From: Ustulina deusta
Lineage: Eukaryota > Ascomycota > Sordariomycetes > Xylariales > Xylariaceae
Length of the DNA: 64,000 nucleotides
NCBI GenBank assembly: GCA_023159155.1
Contig: JAJNNX010000070.1
Coordinates: forward strand, 62,001 to 126,000
Direction of reading: 5' to 3'
Within the stretch, counting starts at the first letter, position 1, and every line of letters starts with the position of its first letter. Positions 33,170 through 46,278 of the stretch are shown piece by piece. The translations under genes and the position numbers were made by a program. Under the pieces are notes generated by a model. The model saw only the letters and a program-made list of their open reading frames with translations, searched no databases and was not told where the DNA came from.

Positions 33170-35222
33170 TTTGGCTCTACTGAAGGAACGTCTGATGGTC
33201 GGATCGCGGCACGAGGAGGCGGCGCGGGGGTACTTTGCTTCGCGTCGCTTCGTTCCGAGGGGCAGACTGCTCAATTGCCTGGTTGCTTAGGGAGTGTGGT
33301 CGGTTGTACTACAGATGACCCTCAATGTGCACTGCGCACCGCATAGCGCTACCGATAAACTTGGCGATACTGCTTCGCAGGCGTAGCTAGCAATGTCTGT
33401 TGGAGTGGAAGCGAGGTAGTGAACTAGATGGTGTCGCGTGCTCGTGATCCTCCAAGGTGCCGGTGTCGAGGGGAAACAACACATCCATGCACAAGCACTC
33501 GAGAAGAAGTCGTCGCAAAAAAGACGCCACACCGCAGTATAGGTTGTCCTCAAAAGGAGGTTGAGCTGCAGCTTTCCGAGTTGCATTAGCGCCCTATCTT
33601 CAAAGTCTAATTTGGTTAGATCGGGGGGCCATGGGCCGATCTACCCGCTATTAGGTAAGGTACATGTATATACATACCTCATCGATACATGGCTCTCTTA
33701 TGTACATACATATCCAAGAGGAGAGTCGTACACTTCGCTCCTGTCGTGCAACAGACAGCAGCTGCCCCCCATGCGTCGTGACCGGCAATAATACGACACG
33801 ACGTGAAAGATCCGATCTATTTTCATAGTAGCCTCATTCCATTGCTCGAGGCGTGAAAGGTCGCCAGGGGACGGCATTAGCTAATCACTTTTTGGGGGCG
33901 GTAAACACCCGGACCCAATCTTGAACAAGGCAACCAGCTACAAAGCATGTTATTAAATTACATATAAACGCATGTACTATGTCTGCCAATACAAAGGAAA
34001 CTGGGCAAATCCCACCGAGGCGACTGATATCGGGCGATTGGTTCTTGAGCTAGAAATACTGATTCGGAACCAGACGATTCCATGGCTGCTCGACCAGCCA
34101 GGTAGGATGGGACTATCCGTGGATGAAGTATCGGGAGCAATGACGCCATATTATAGACCTTTAGGAGGTAGAAGCTCCTTTCGGCCAGAACATGGACATG
34201 TCTTTGCTACCATATAAACATGCGGAAATGTAGCAATATAAAGGCAGAAAAACATGTTTCCAAAAGCTACGGGTTCACAGAGATTCGTGGGAGCGATCAG
34301 CTGATAGGAAACACGCCGAGGCTAGCAACAGCTTTCGCATGAGATGGCAATAAATTCTGTGACTTCATGCCCTTCATTACCCTCTTCCGCGGTTGAATCG
34401 TAACCGACATCAAGTCCGTTCTCTGTCGAACTAAACCTGTCTCGTTGCTGTATAAGGATTTGGCAACTGAGACAGTACCTACACCACGCTGAACCCTTAA
34501 AGGAGCGGGGTCCTTTCTATCCCTTAGTTAATTAAGCACGCACGCTAAGCCGCGAAGAGTTGTATGGATCTCTGAGCTTTGGAGTTCAAGCCTAGGATGC
34601 CTAGGACGGGCGCTGTTGGGTCTAGTCTCGACCGCCACCCATCGGTGCGGCTCCTGACATTTCAGGATCGAGGTTTCGTATGAGGGAAGGACTTCACCGC
34701 AACACCAGCTGGGACTTATACATGCCTCTCCATCTTTTCGCTTCTAATGTTTCTCATCGCAGAGCTAGGTGGTCAGGGCTCCCAACTACATACCCAGCCT
34801 TCGAGTACAGATAACTTGCCGCACCTTGCTATCTTTACTTCTAGTCTGGGACCAACTGGATGTCTTGTTCTGAGATACGAGTCTTCAACGGCTTCCTCCT
34901 GCAGACACGGACCAATCCTTTACGTGTTATATACTGGCCGGCGAAGAGAGGAAACTGCAGAAAGCCCCAAAGGACGTGGCACATTCGTATCGGACTGCCA
35001 GTATCTTGAACATTTCGATTTGTACATAGTTAAGTCTGGTCAAAAACAGTATCATGACGGGCTAAAACTATAATCGTCCCATAAAAGCATGACACCCGTG
35101 ACCCGAAGAAAAAGACCCTGTACACCTCCTGTGAATTCTAGAAAACATTTCCACCATGCACCAGTATGCAGTCCCCGTATATTACGTTCCTGTCCATAAC
35201 AGCCTCCTTTTTGGTATCATGT
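33170..35222. other. 2-kb intergenic region RBD2 / ACO1
   Basis: Short frames (33287-33586 minus, 33972-34217, 34747-35073) lack any recognisable domain and splice context. No gene called. Confidence 0.5.
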
Positions 35223-38165
35223 TTACGAGTTTTGTTTGGCCATTGTGTTCAGCGCACTGCCGTTCTTGAACCACTCGATCTGGGGTTCGTTGAAGGTATG
35301 GTTTAGCTTAATGTCGAAAGTCTCGCCGTCCTTGGGGTGCACCCTTAATGTCATAGGTTTGCCGACAGCCAGCTCGGTGCAGAGAAGGTCAACCTGGATA
35401 CAAATATTAGTATTCAAGTTACAAGGGGTTAGGATTTATAGAGTTTGTAGCCCTGGTCAAAACTTACCTTGTCGTCAGACTTGACCTTCTCGTAGTCGGC
35501 GGGATCAGCAAAGGTGAGAGGAAGCATACCCTGCTTCTTCAAGTTGGTCTCGTGGATACGAGCAAAGCTTCGGGTGATGATGGCGAGACCACCGAGGTGT
35601 CGCGGCTCCAGAGCGGCATGTTCACGGGAACTACCCTCTCCGTAGTTCCAGTCACCAATGACGACCCACTTGATTCCCTTGGCCTTGTAGTCGCGGGCAA
35701 CAGCTGGAACCGCATCCCAGTCGCTGGTGGTGAAGTTCTTGATCTTGTTGGCCTCACCGTTAGCCTCGTTGATGGCACCGATCAACATGTTGTTGGAGAT
35801 ATTGTCCAAGTGGCCACGGTACTTGAGCCAGGGACCAGCCATCGAGATGTGATCAGTGGTGGTCTTGCCCTGGGTCTTGATCAGGATAGGCATATCGAGA
35901 GCATCCTTGCCATCCCAAGGCTGGAAAGGCTGGAGAATCTGAAGACGGTCGGAAGACGGAGAAACCTGAACACTGACGGAAGATCGGTCGGCAGGAGGTG
36001 CTTGGTAGGTATCGTTACCAGGGTCATATCCACGGGGTGGGAGACTGTTGCCGCCGGGAGGAGCTAGCAAGAACTCGTTGCCATCCTTGTCCTTCAACTT
36101 GTCAGTCAAAGGATTAAAGTGAAGAGATCCGGCAATCGACAAGGCGACGACTAGATCGGGCGAGGTGACGAAAGAGTGGGTGGCCGGGTTGCCGTCATTG
36201 CGGCCAGTGAAGTTTCGGTTATAGGATGAAAGAATCGAGTTGGGAGTTCCCTTCTTGACGTCCTGTCGATCCCATTGGCCAATGCATGGGCCGCATGCGT
36301 TTGCAAGAATTATACCACCAAACTCCTCAAAGGTTTGAAGTTGACCGTCACGCGCAATGGTAGCACGGATCTGCTCAGAGCCAGGAGTGACAACAAAAGC
36401 GCTCTTGGCCTTGATACCGTGGTCCAGAGCGTCGCGAGCAATGGAGGCGGCACGGTTCATGTCCTCGTATGACGAGTTCGTGCAAGATCCAATAAGACCG
36501 ACCTTGAGCTCCTCAGGCCAGTTGTTAGCCTTAGCAGCCTCGCTAAACTTGGAAATCGGGGTAGCTAGATCGGGGGTGAAAGGGCCGTTGATATGAGGCT
36601 CGAGCTCCGACAGATTAATTTCGATGAGCTGATCATACTCGGCGCCCTCGTCCTGACGGAGCTCCTTGGCATAATCGCGGGCGAAATCGCCAATAGCGGT
36701 TCTCTTAGTTGCGGCAAGGTATTCGTACATGCGGTCGTTGAAGGGGAAGACAGAGGTGGTGGCACCGATTTCGGCACTATATTAGCTTGAGTTAGTATTG
36801 TGTTGATATTCGCAAATATTGAGTTTTAAGACAACATGAGGCTGATCTACTAGATCGCTAATTCATTGTTGCTAGCACACGGGGAATAGAGAAGTAAGCA
36901 GAAGTCGAAGAAACGAACCCCATGTTGCCTGTGAATTTATAGCGTCAGTGAGTGATCTCATGGATAAGATTGACAAAGTAGACATACAAATTGTGCCCAT
37001 GCCTGTGGCAGAGATGGTGTCGACACCAGGTCCGTGGTATTCAACGATAGCACCAGTGCCACCCTTGACAGTGAGGATGCCAGCAACCTTCAGGATGATG
37101 TCTGCCAAACGAGTTAGCACTCTCTGCGTGCACGCAATTCCACTTGGTCGCCAACAACCTACCCTTAGGCGCAGCCCAGCCTGACAGCTGTCCAGTCAAC
37201 TTAACACCAATAAACTTGGGGGCCTTCAACTCCCACGGAACTACGAACACTTCCAGTTAGTTATTGTCCTTATAAGTATGCCTTTGTACGTATTCTCCCC
37301 CCCCCTCCCCCCCCTCTGAAGCGCAGAAAGCGCCTAGACCTGGTCATAGGCCGAAGAGCGGGTCTACCTCCAAAGAGGCCCGATCAAGAAAATGACGCCA
37401 AGAATTACTTACGGTTGGCCATGACATCGACAGCGTCAGCACCACCGACACCAATAGCGCACATTCCCAGACCGCCAGCGTTGGGAGTGTGCGAGTCAGT
37501 ACCGATTAGAAGACCACCGGGGAAAGCGTAGTTCTCAAGAAGGATCTGGTGGATGATACCAGAGCCGGGACGCCAGAAACCAATGTTGTACTTGGCACAA
37601 GCCGAGGACAAAAAGTCGTAAACCTCCTTGTTGATGTTGATAGCTCGCGTAAGATCCTTCTCGCCGCCGATCTGGGCCTCGATCAAGTGGTCGCAGTGGA
37701 CAGTGGAGGGGTTGGCAACCTGGGGCATGCCAGCGGACATGAACTGCAGGATAGCCATCTGGGCGGTAGCATCCTGGCAAGCGACGCGATCGGGTCGCAG
37801 CTTTAGGTACGAAACGCCACGCTTGATTTCCTGGCCATGAGGATCGTCAAGGTGAGAGTACAGGATTTTCTCTGCGAAGGTCAGAGGGCGGTTCAGACGG
37901 GCACGGACGACCGCCAGATTCTCCGACATCTTCTTGTAGTTGATAAAGTTGCCCTCCTCCCAATTGTTTTGCTTGACCTGTACATCGTGAGAGGCTTAGC
38001 ATACGGAGGGGCATAAACGGGCACCGGTGTTGTCGGAGGCGCAAGACGGCTTACCTTCTTGTCAAGAGGGGAGTCGGAGACAGTGGCCATCGTTCTGCGA
38101 AGGCCGAGATTGGCCGCAATCCGCGAACGGGCTACATTGCCCAGGATCTGTCGGGTGGCCAACAT
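35223..38165 (-). CDS. ACO1: Mitochondrial aconitate hydratase
   Basis: Seven exons on the minus strand: 38165-38055, 37977-37413, 37240-37163, 37101-36988, a 10-nt exon 36928-36919, 36776-35468 and 35393-35223, giving 785 aa (yeast Aco1 is 778). The basic N-terminus ([20 protein letters not shown]) is a mitochondrial presequence. The 4Fe-4S ligands are present: [10 protein letters not shown] (Cys391) and [10 protein letters not shown] (Cys454, Cys457). [31 protein letters not shown] and the swivel domain with IGDWNYGEG are intact. The enzyme interconverts citrate and isocitrate in the matrix. The micro-exon contributes only part of C-N-M-G, but it is needed to join TGMGTI to [16 protein letters not shown] in frame. 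The following intron is 142 bp with a GTTCGT donor. No obvious defect. Confidence 0.95.
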
Positions 38166-40325
38166 GTTGAGGGCAGACGTCCGGAGATGTATGGAAGGTG
38201 GCAACAACAGCACACGAGCACAGCCTCAGCGATTGAGACTCCCTAGGGTATCATAAGAGCGGAGACAGAAAGCAATGGCATAAACAGTCTCTGACTGATG
38301 AGAAAACGGAAGGGCCCAGGTAGGAGAGGAAAAGACCAAGAGTATGTTGAAGGGATGGGAGAGAAGGGAGAAGGAGTGTGGAGAGGATGCCGGTTTGTGA
38401 TAAAAGAAGCGATGGGATGGGCAAATGGAGCCGAAGCAGCGAAGCTGTTCGCTCCCACTTCGGTGCTTGCAGGGCTCGTCGGCTTAGGCAGTTGGAGCTG
38501 CATGTACCGAGCATGTACCAGACAGCGGGGCAGGATAGGGACTGGTACTTCGGCAAGCACCCCGCTGAGTTATATCGGGTCCACTGGTCGGATTGGTGGT
38601 GGTTAGCTGGCGCATGGCCGGCTGAGCGGACGAATCAGCACACGCCTAATTACTCCCGCACCTGTTTCTGGCCGTGTTGGAGCGATGGGTGACCTCATCT
38701 TCCCGGTCGCATATCACAGCCATTACGTAGGTCCCTCTCACTCTGCGCAAGTCATCGAATCAACCTCGAATTATTTTTGCCTCATTAATAACATGCATCC
38801 ATTTTGGACATCATCTCTACCATAATTATATGATACTAGGAAAAGCTAATAATATATCCACTCACTCAATGCACATACATAACATATACACGTACAAATA
38901 CATACATGCACTATATTTATCGATCTGATTGGTCTTTGGGACAATGATTCCCAGGAATGTGGATTCGGAAAGGATGAAAGCAGTTGCTGAGGAGGTACAC
39001 TACAGCCTACAGGTAACATTTTGTAGCCGCTCTGATACAATTCCGAACTAAGGGTAGCAAGCGGTTCGGACGACCTCCTAACGTCCTCAGTACTTGTACA
39101 GTAACATGCGTCAGCTGGTACTAGTATGGCTGAAGACTACTAACCGGTAGTTGCTACGAATTCTCTCCTCTCTATACCTCCTGCTATATATTGTACGATC
39201 ATAGGACAGCACGGCACGGATATATCAAGTCGGGTTTAGTCCTACCTTTTCTTCCACGGGTCCTAATTTAGGACCGAATTGCTCGCAGTAGCACCTCTTA
39301 GTGAGAAGCACCACCCCGAAAAAAAGTTATTCCCTCGGCCAAATTCGAGGTCTAGGCTGCGTGGGCAACATCATCCCAGTAGACTTTGCGCACTCCACAA
39401 CGGCGACATGCCTACCTATCGAATACACAGGTGATACACAACAGGTGTCCATGATTCAGAACCTTGGCGCACTCTGACCTTTTGCGGATACGGCTTTTTC
39501 CTCAGCTAAGATATCAAGGGTAGCTGGTAGTATACTGCCATGTAGAGAAGGAGAAGAAGAATCCCTAATGCATATCCCGTATGGCTTGACACCTCGTGGG
39601 TAATGAACAGCTCCGCTCCCGTGGTCTGAAAGTACCTTGCCTCGAGTGCAGTGTCGCCTATGTGCACTAGTATACATACCTAGGTAGTATAGTCAGAACG
39701 GCTGCTCTGTTGCCATGTGAAACCAGTTCAAAGTCTGTAGGTCAACTTTTCTGGTGTCCCGTCGCACCCAAGACAAAATTTTGCAGGGTCTGGAGACCAA
39801 GCGTTGGTGGGTCATGAACCAATTGACCAATCGGCGGAGAGGCAATCCTGTCAGTTCAGCATATACACTGCCTCGGCGTAGGAGCCTCCGATCGGATGCG
39901 TCCGACCTTGTCATCGGATGTACCGCGGTTCAAGAATTTATTTCCCTCAAGCTGCCATGAAGTCGGTAGTACTGCAGGAGAATTGTGGAAATCGGAATCA
40001 CAGCCGTGTTAAAAATGAGCCCTGAGAAGGTACGTATAGGTTGTCTCGGTCGGTATTGCTGTTGTCAGTGTTAGCAAGTGCCAGCCGGATTTGACATCTG
40101 GCAACCGCTCTCTGGGATGAACCCGTTTTTTAGAGTTCAAAGCCACCTCCGCGATCCATACAGTTGAGCCACAATGGAATTGGGGAACCCCACCAAAATT
40201 TCTCTCGATTGCTGTCCAAGATTATCTACCCTCGGGTCTTATCAAATCAACTTGTGACGCCCTCTAAGAACACAACGTGTAATTTTCGACTCCATCTAAT
40301 TCCGAATTCCTATATATTATCCAAC
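38166..40325. other. 2.2-kb divergent region ACO1 / BUD20
   Basis: It holds the promoters of both genes. AT-rich at 38780-38900. A frame at 39693-39914 has no recognisable domain. No gene called. Confidence 0.5.
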
Positions 40326-40771
40326 ATGGGCGTCGGAAACAAACGTACACTTACGAAGACCCGCCGGAAGACGAGGGATCTCGACCAGATCAAGACTGAT
40401 CTCCTCAGCCCCAAACACTTATCCCAGTACCAGGACACAAAGTCGAAGGAAGACCTGCCGGGACTGGGCAGATGGTACTGCGTGGAATGCGCGAAGTGGT
40501 ACGATACCGAGGTCAACTTAGTACTGCATCGGAAGGGAAAACCACACAAGAGAAGGTATGCTCGGGCCATGTCCTTCTGCGACATGTGACGCTTTGGGCG
40601 GCGTATCTGGTATCTAAACTAATATGTTTACTTTTACACAGAGTGAAACAGCTTCGTGAGGAGCCGTACACGCAGAAAGAAGCCGAGGCTGCTGTCGGTC
40701 TAGGTACCAACAACGAAGACCCCTATCAGGCTAATGAAACTACCGAAGACGAGATCGAGATGGCTACCTGA
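40326..40771 (+). CDS. BUD20: Bud20/ZNF593-type C2H2 protein (60S export factor)
   Basis: Two exons, 40326-40555 and 40642-40771, giving 119 aa. A basic start (NKRTLTKTRRKTRDLDQI) is followed by one zinc finger WYCVECAKWYDTEV...LHRKGKPHKRR with Cys52, Cys55, His68 and His74. The wide His spacing is typical of the ZNF593/Bud20 group. The C-terminus is acidic (TNNEDPYQANETTEDEIEM). In yeast Bud20 shuttles with pre-60S particles and helps their nuclear export. It converges with DAM1, whose stop is 234 bp away. Confidence 0.92.
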
Positions 40772-41005
40772 GAAACGAGGGTATCCCATCCAGCTATTTT
40801 CGGTTGCTCTTCATATTATCCGCCCTCCGCCAACGCTTGCGATTGGCTGATGCCCATGCTCTCCGCCGCAAATGAATGAGAGATGCGAGTTGTATGCATC
40901 ACGCCAGCACAGGAGCTCACTAGTATGCAAGCCGCTAGGGTGAGACCTGAGCGCAGATGTATGAGTGGTAAAGGGTCGAGAAGGAAGTCAAGAGGCTTTC
41001 TGCAT

Positions 41006-41793
41006 TCATCTCAATCCACGAGCCCGAGGCCGTACAATGCCACTTGACCGACCTCGACCCGCTGCACTCCGTCCTCTTGAATTGGTACCACCTCGTGATG
41101 GAGCCGGCACACGCGACTGTCGAGGATCAGAGGCTGCGAACTTCTTAGGAGTCGGTTTGGAGGCAGTGGGCGGGTTTTCCACGAAGGACATGTCAGTAGT
41201 CCTAAGTAGATGGTTAGAATCGAGTCGTTAGATGGAGGATTGACTCGTACATGAATGTTGTTTCTCCATCCATTTCACCGCGTTCCGTGCTCCGAGACCG
41301 GACTGTAAGATATGTAGATCAGTTCATTGTTCGCATTGCAGAGCTCTGCGTCGGGGAAATCATACCGGGCTGCTCTTCGTTCTGTTTCGCCCTGCGAAAT
41401 GACTCGGCAATTGGCCCCTAGACCCATCATATCAGCTCACGGGCAGCTTTATGGTGTTCAACTAGGGAGCTCGCTTACTTCGGGGAAGTCGACGCAAAAG
41501 GCATTCATATTTAGGCCGTACAAGAAACTTGCAAAGCTCTCGCCAAAACGAGCCAAACTTTCATGCATCAACTGGAAGTGCATCATGTTGGCCTCGAGGT
41601 CCGCTACTGCATCCGAGAGTTCGGCAAAGGCGGGCTCGAAGGCGTTGAGCGGGAAGGGATCATGGCCCTCGACGCTTCGCTGGGCGGATTCGCGAAAGGA
41701 GGATCGGGACGAGGGACGGAGGGGTGTCGTGGGACGCGATCGCGAGGTGGAGCGCGCTCGCCTCGTACTGTCATGGCCTTCGCTGGCAGACAT
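41006..41793 (-). CDS. DAM1: DASH complex subunit Dam1
   Basis: Four exons on the minus strand: 41793-41479, 41417-41366, 41302-41251 and 41201-41006, giving 204 aa. The core LSDAVADLEANMMHFQLMHE then FGESFASFLYGLNMNAFCVD is the Dam1 family signature, and SFVENPPTASKP follows near the C-terminus after short exons. The N-terminus is Ser/Arg rich (STRRARSTSRSRPTTPLRPS), a probable kinase target region. The C-terminus is basic (GGTNSRGRSAAGRGRSSG). Dam1 is part of the ten-subunit ring that couples kinetochores to microtubules. Both middle exons are 52 bp. It starts about 1.5 kb from the divergent CRAL-TRIO gene. Confidence 0.9.
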
Positions 41794-42767
41794 GGTGCTC
41801 TCTGTGAAGGGATCGAAGAAACAAAACTTGAGCAGAAGAATAAAAGCCGGCTCTGGTTATGACCTTTCCCTTCGAATTGCTAGGTATCGTGGCAGCATCA
41901 TCGAGTAGAGAAGGTCTACCTATGTAGGTATAGTAGTTGTGAGTAGGTACCTAAGGTATCTGTACCTAATACCGAATGTATTTCGACGATCTGCGGGGCC
42001 GCGGGGTGGTTGCACCCTACAGTACCTACCTACTACTTGGTATAGCGGGGTTTATAGGGAAGGCACCGCACATGTGCTCAGCATCAGTGGACAAGACACC
42101 CTTTTTCTTTTCTTTTCTTCTTCTCGTCTTTGTGACGTAACATTGCTGGTTACTCTTTATCATTAAACCCCCTACATCTCATTTCTCTTGCTCAACAATA
42201 AGGTAGTCTAGTTTGCCTAGTTCTCATATGGAGGCTGGGCAGCTACCGAGGTAGAAAAGTGAGTCTCGTTGATCATCAAATACTCGGGCTAGGTTGCTGT
42301 AGACTACCTACCTAAGGTACCTATTTACATATCATCATACAGAAACCCCTGGTTTTGCAACTTTCCTATCTAAATGATACACTTCAAATCGTTCTTCTCC
42401 TTGCCTAACTCAAGTGCGGCGCATGATCTACACGACGGCTGTTCACTCAGGTCCACGGGTAGGCAAGGCAGAGGTACTTATACCTGTCAACACTACCACT
42501 TTTTATCCTGCCTATATACATACCTAGGTACTTACCTAATACCTAGGTAGATACCCACCTGCTACCTGCTCGGGTATCTTCTTATCTATGTAGTATGACA
42601 TACATACATAGTACTATGGAGTGCGGTAGGTATGTAAGGGAGGCAACTGCGCCCCCTTCTCGGCTCAGCCGGACATTACGTCGACATCTGCAACCCCTCT
42701 ACCCCTAGGTACATATAGTTTTACCTGCCGAAGTAGCTACAGCCTATCTCAGTGCCTGCCTCGCTCT
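41794..42767. other. Divergent region DAM1 / CRAL-TRIO gene
   Basis: It contains dense ACCT/AGGT motifs at 41914-42050 and 42305-42630. The presumed promoters lie here. The further open stretch 42768-43292 is discussed with the CRAL-TRIO gene. Confidence 0.5.
42305..42630. repeat. ACCT/AGGT motif cluster upstream of the CRAL-TRIO gene
   Basis: Iterated CTACCTACCTAAGGTACC, TACCTAGGTACTTACCTAATACCTAGG and ACCCACCTGCTACC segments. Same family as the clusters at 8649, 14472 and 26526. Confidence 0.6.
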
Positions 42768-43292
42768 ATGAAGCCATCTCGCCCTGCTTTGGGCTCGACG
42801 TCTTCTCTTCATCAATCGTATCCTCATCGTCAACGTGTGGCTTTCTCTACCCCCCTCTCACTCCTATTTTCGCTCTCACCGCCAGACCGACCCGTTTCTC
42901 AGCCCAGGAAACTAGACCCCGCTTGGGCTCGAGTCGGTCGCATTTTGCACGCCGCCCATCGTCCCGCTGCCGCTGCCTCTGCCCTCGCCGCGTCGCTTCG
43001 ACCATTCGCCAACAATACCTGTAGCGCCCACCGCAGCGCTGCCTGCCCGGTCAAGAATTTCTCTCGCCATCGAATTGTCCGCCAAGACCCCGCTGTATGT
43101 TTTAGCCTGCCCCAAGAGCTCGAATTCTCCAGTCGCAACCCGCTTCGTAGCTCCACTTCATCCACGCTATATATCTTTCCATTGATTGCGGGCGCGCTCC
43201 TCGTCTATATCGTCACGTCGGACACCTCCGACCCCTTAACTGCAGAGGAAGAAATATACCGGCAGTCTTACAGCAGAGAGCACGACGAGGAC

Positions 43293-44880
<1,588 letters not shown>

Positions 44881-45184
44881 GCATATTTCAAAAGGATTAG
44901 GAAGAAAAGTGATAGAGGCACAAAAACTTGAAATCGGAAAACAGGATGAGGATGCATTTATGACATCACCAAAAAGCGGCGCTGAGACAACCAGAGGTTA
45001 TTGTGGTGCTGCGATCCATTTTGCGAGAACCGATGCATAGCCTGATTCTTGGTTTTGTTATTTATTGTATTGCATCACATCGTATGGAATGGCATCGCCT
45101 TGCATAAATAGATATATATCTGCCCATCAAGCGAACGGTACAGGCAACTTGGTAGCAGAGATTGGCAAGGGTACCCAATTCTAT
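44881..45184. other. Convergent 3' region CRAL-TRIO gene / HNT1
   Basis: Short 3' flanks with AT-rich sequence (45055-45115). Nothing else seen. Confidence 0.5.
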
Positions 45185-46278
45185 TCACATCTTTGACTTG
45201 ACCTCCTCGAAGTACTTTGCCAATTCCTCGATGTTCGCTTCCTTCGTCGGCCACCCAACGCCGAGACCCTCCTGCTCGTTGGGCTTGGGGATCTATATGC
45301 GTGAAATTAGTTTTCGCAAATTTCTTGTACTTTTCTTTGTCGAAATGGAAATCACGGCTGGTAAGATGAATTGTTGCTCTTACCATGTGGAAATGAACCT
45401 GCATTGTTGAAAGATCATTGAGTTAGCTTTCTAGTGCAGGGATTGTGTTGAGGTGGGTGGGAGGACAGGGAATATGAAAGGGGAGAGAGAGAGAGGAAGA
45501 CTTACATGGTCGACGATCTGATGCGCGATCCTGCCGTTGTTCTGCAGGATGTTGTAGTCAATGGCACCCGTAGCTGTAACAAGTTTCTTGGCCACGGGCT
45601 GTCGATAGACGGAAATGAGATTGTTAGCTGGGTATATCAAACTTCTCACAGACGGAAACACACACACACACACACACTCTCTCTCTCTCTCTCTCCTTTT
45701 TTTTCCCTCTCACGCACACGCACACATCTCTCTCATACACTCTCTCTGTCCCCCCCCCTCTCTCTCTCGGCTAGAAGAGGACGAGTCTCAGGGTGAAAAC
45801 ATACCAAGATCTCACTCAAGTGGTCATCAGGAATATCCGTCAGCTTCGCGCCATGGAACTTGGGTATCACGAGCTATCAAGGCAGATGAGTCTGTTAGCA
45901 TCTCAAGTTTCCAATTAAGCAAGCGCGAGCAGATCCGTGCCCGCGTGGACGCGTATCGCTTACGGCGTGACCCTTGCTTATAGGTCCGATATCCAGAAAG
46001 GCCAGCGTCTTCTCGCTCTCGAAGAGCTTGAAGCACGGGATATCTCCTGGATTTACATCAGTGGCGGGTTACGTAAGATAGGGAGAGGGGAAAAGGGATG
46101 TTTATGGAGTAAGTGTAAAAGATATCCAGAATTAGGGAATGCATGGGCGACGCCCGGCGAGGACAGACTGTGAATGTCAGGAGGGGGGGGTTCGGGAGAG
46201 AGCATAATATTGGTAAGTTACGCTCACAGTAAATTTGAACTTACCCTTGATGATCCTACAGAATATACAGGCTGCCAT
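45185..46278 (-). CDS. HNT1: HIT-family nucleotide hydrolase Hnt1 (HINT type)
   Basis: Six exons on the minus strand: 46278-46245, 46046-45964, 45873-45805, 45598-45506, a 15-nt exon 45398-45384, and 45292-45185, giving 133 aa. The start ACIFCRIIKGDIPCFKLFE and the block FLDIGPISKGHALVIPKFHG are classic HINT. YNILQNNGRIAHQIVDH then VHFHM gives the histidine triad His93-x-His95-x-His97, and the end IPKPNEQEGLGVGWP fits. Family members hydrolyse adenosine 5'-phosphoramidates. The micro-exon encodes exactly VHFHM and so splits the catalytic triad between two exons. Intron 3 (206 bp) contains a CA/CT microsatellite. Intron 1 is about 200 bp, long for this window. Confidence 0.9.
45657..45769. repeat. 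(CA)n(CT)n compound microsatellite in HNT1 intron 3
   Basis: CA repeats (about 45657-45677), CT repeats (about 45678-45695), then T/C-rich and CACACG/TCTCTC variants to 45769. It is entirely intronic on the minus-strand gene. Confidence 0.85.

Noticed and set aside
34747..35073. 108-aa plus-strand frame upstream of the aconitase 3' end
   Set aside because: No domain, no homology recognised, poor start context and no flanking exons.
35552..36067. 171-aa plus-strand frame inside aconitase
   Set aside because: Antisense shadow of a highly conserved exon; no domain and no splice or start context.
41327..41908. 193-aa plus-strand frame over DAM1
   Set aside because: Antisense of the conserved Dam1 core, crossing its introns; no domain recognised.
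45657..45769. CRISPR-like or array-like repeat
   Set aside because: It is a simple dinucleotide microsatellite in an intron of a eukaryotic gene; no repeat-spacer structure exists in the window.
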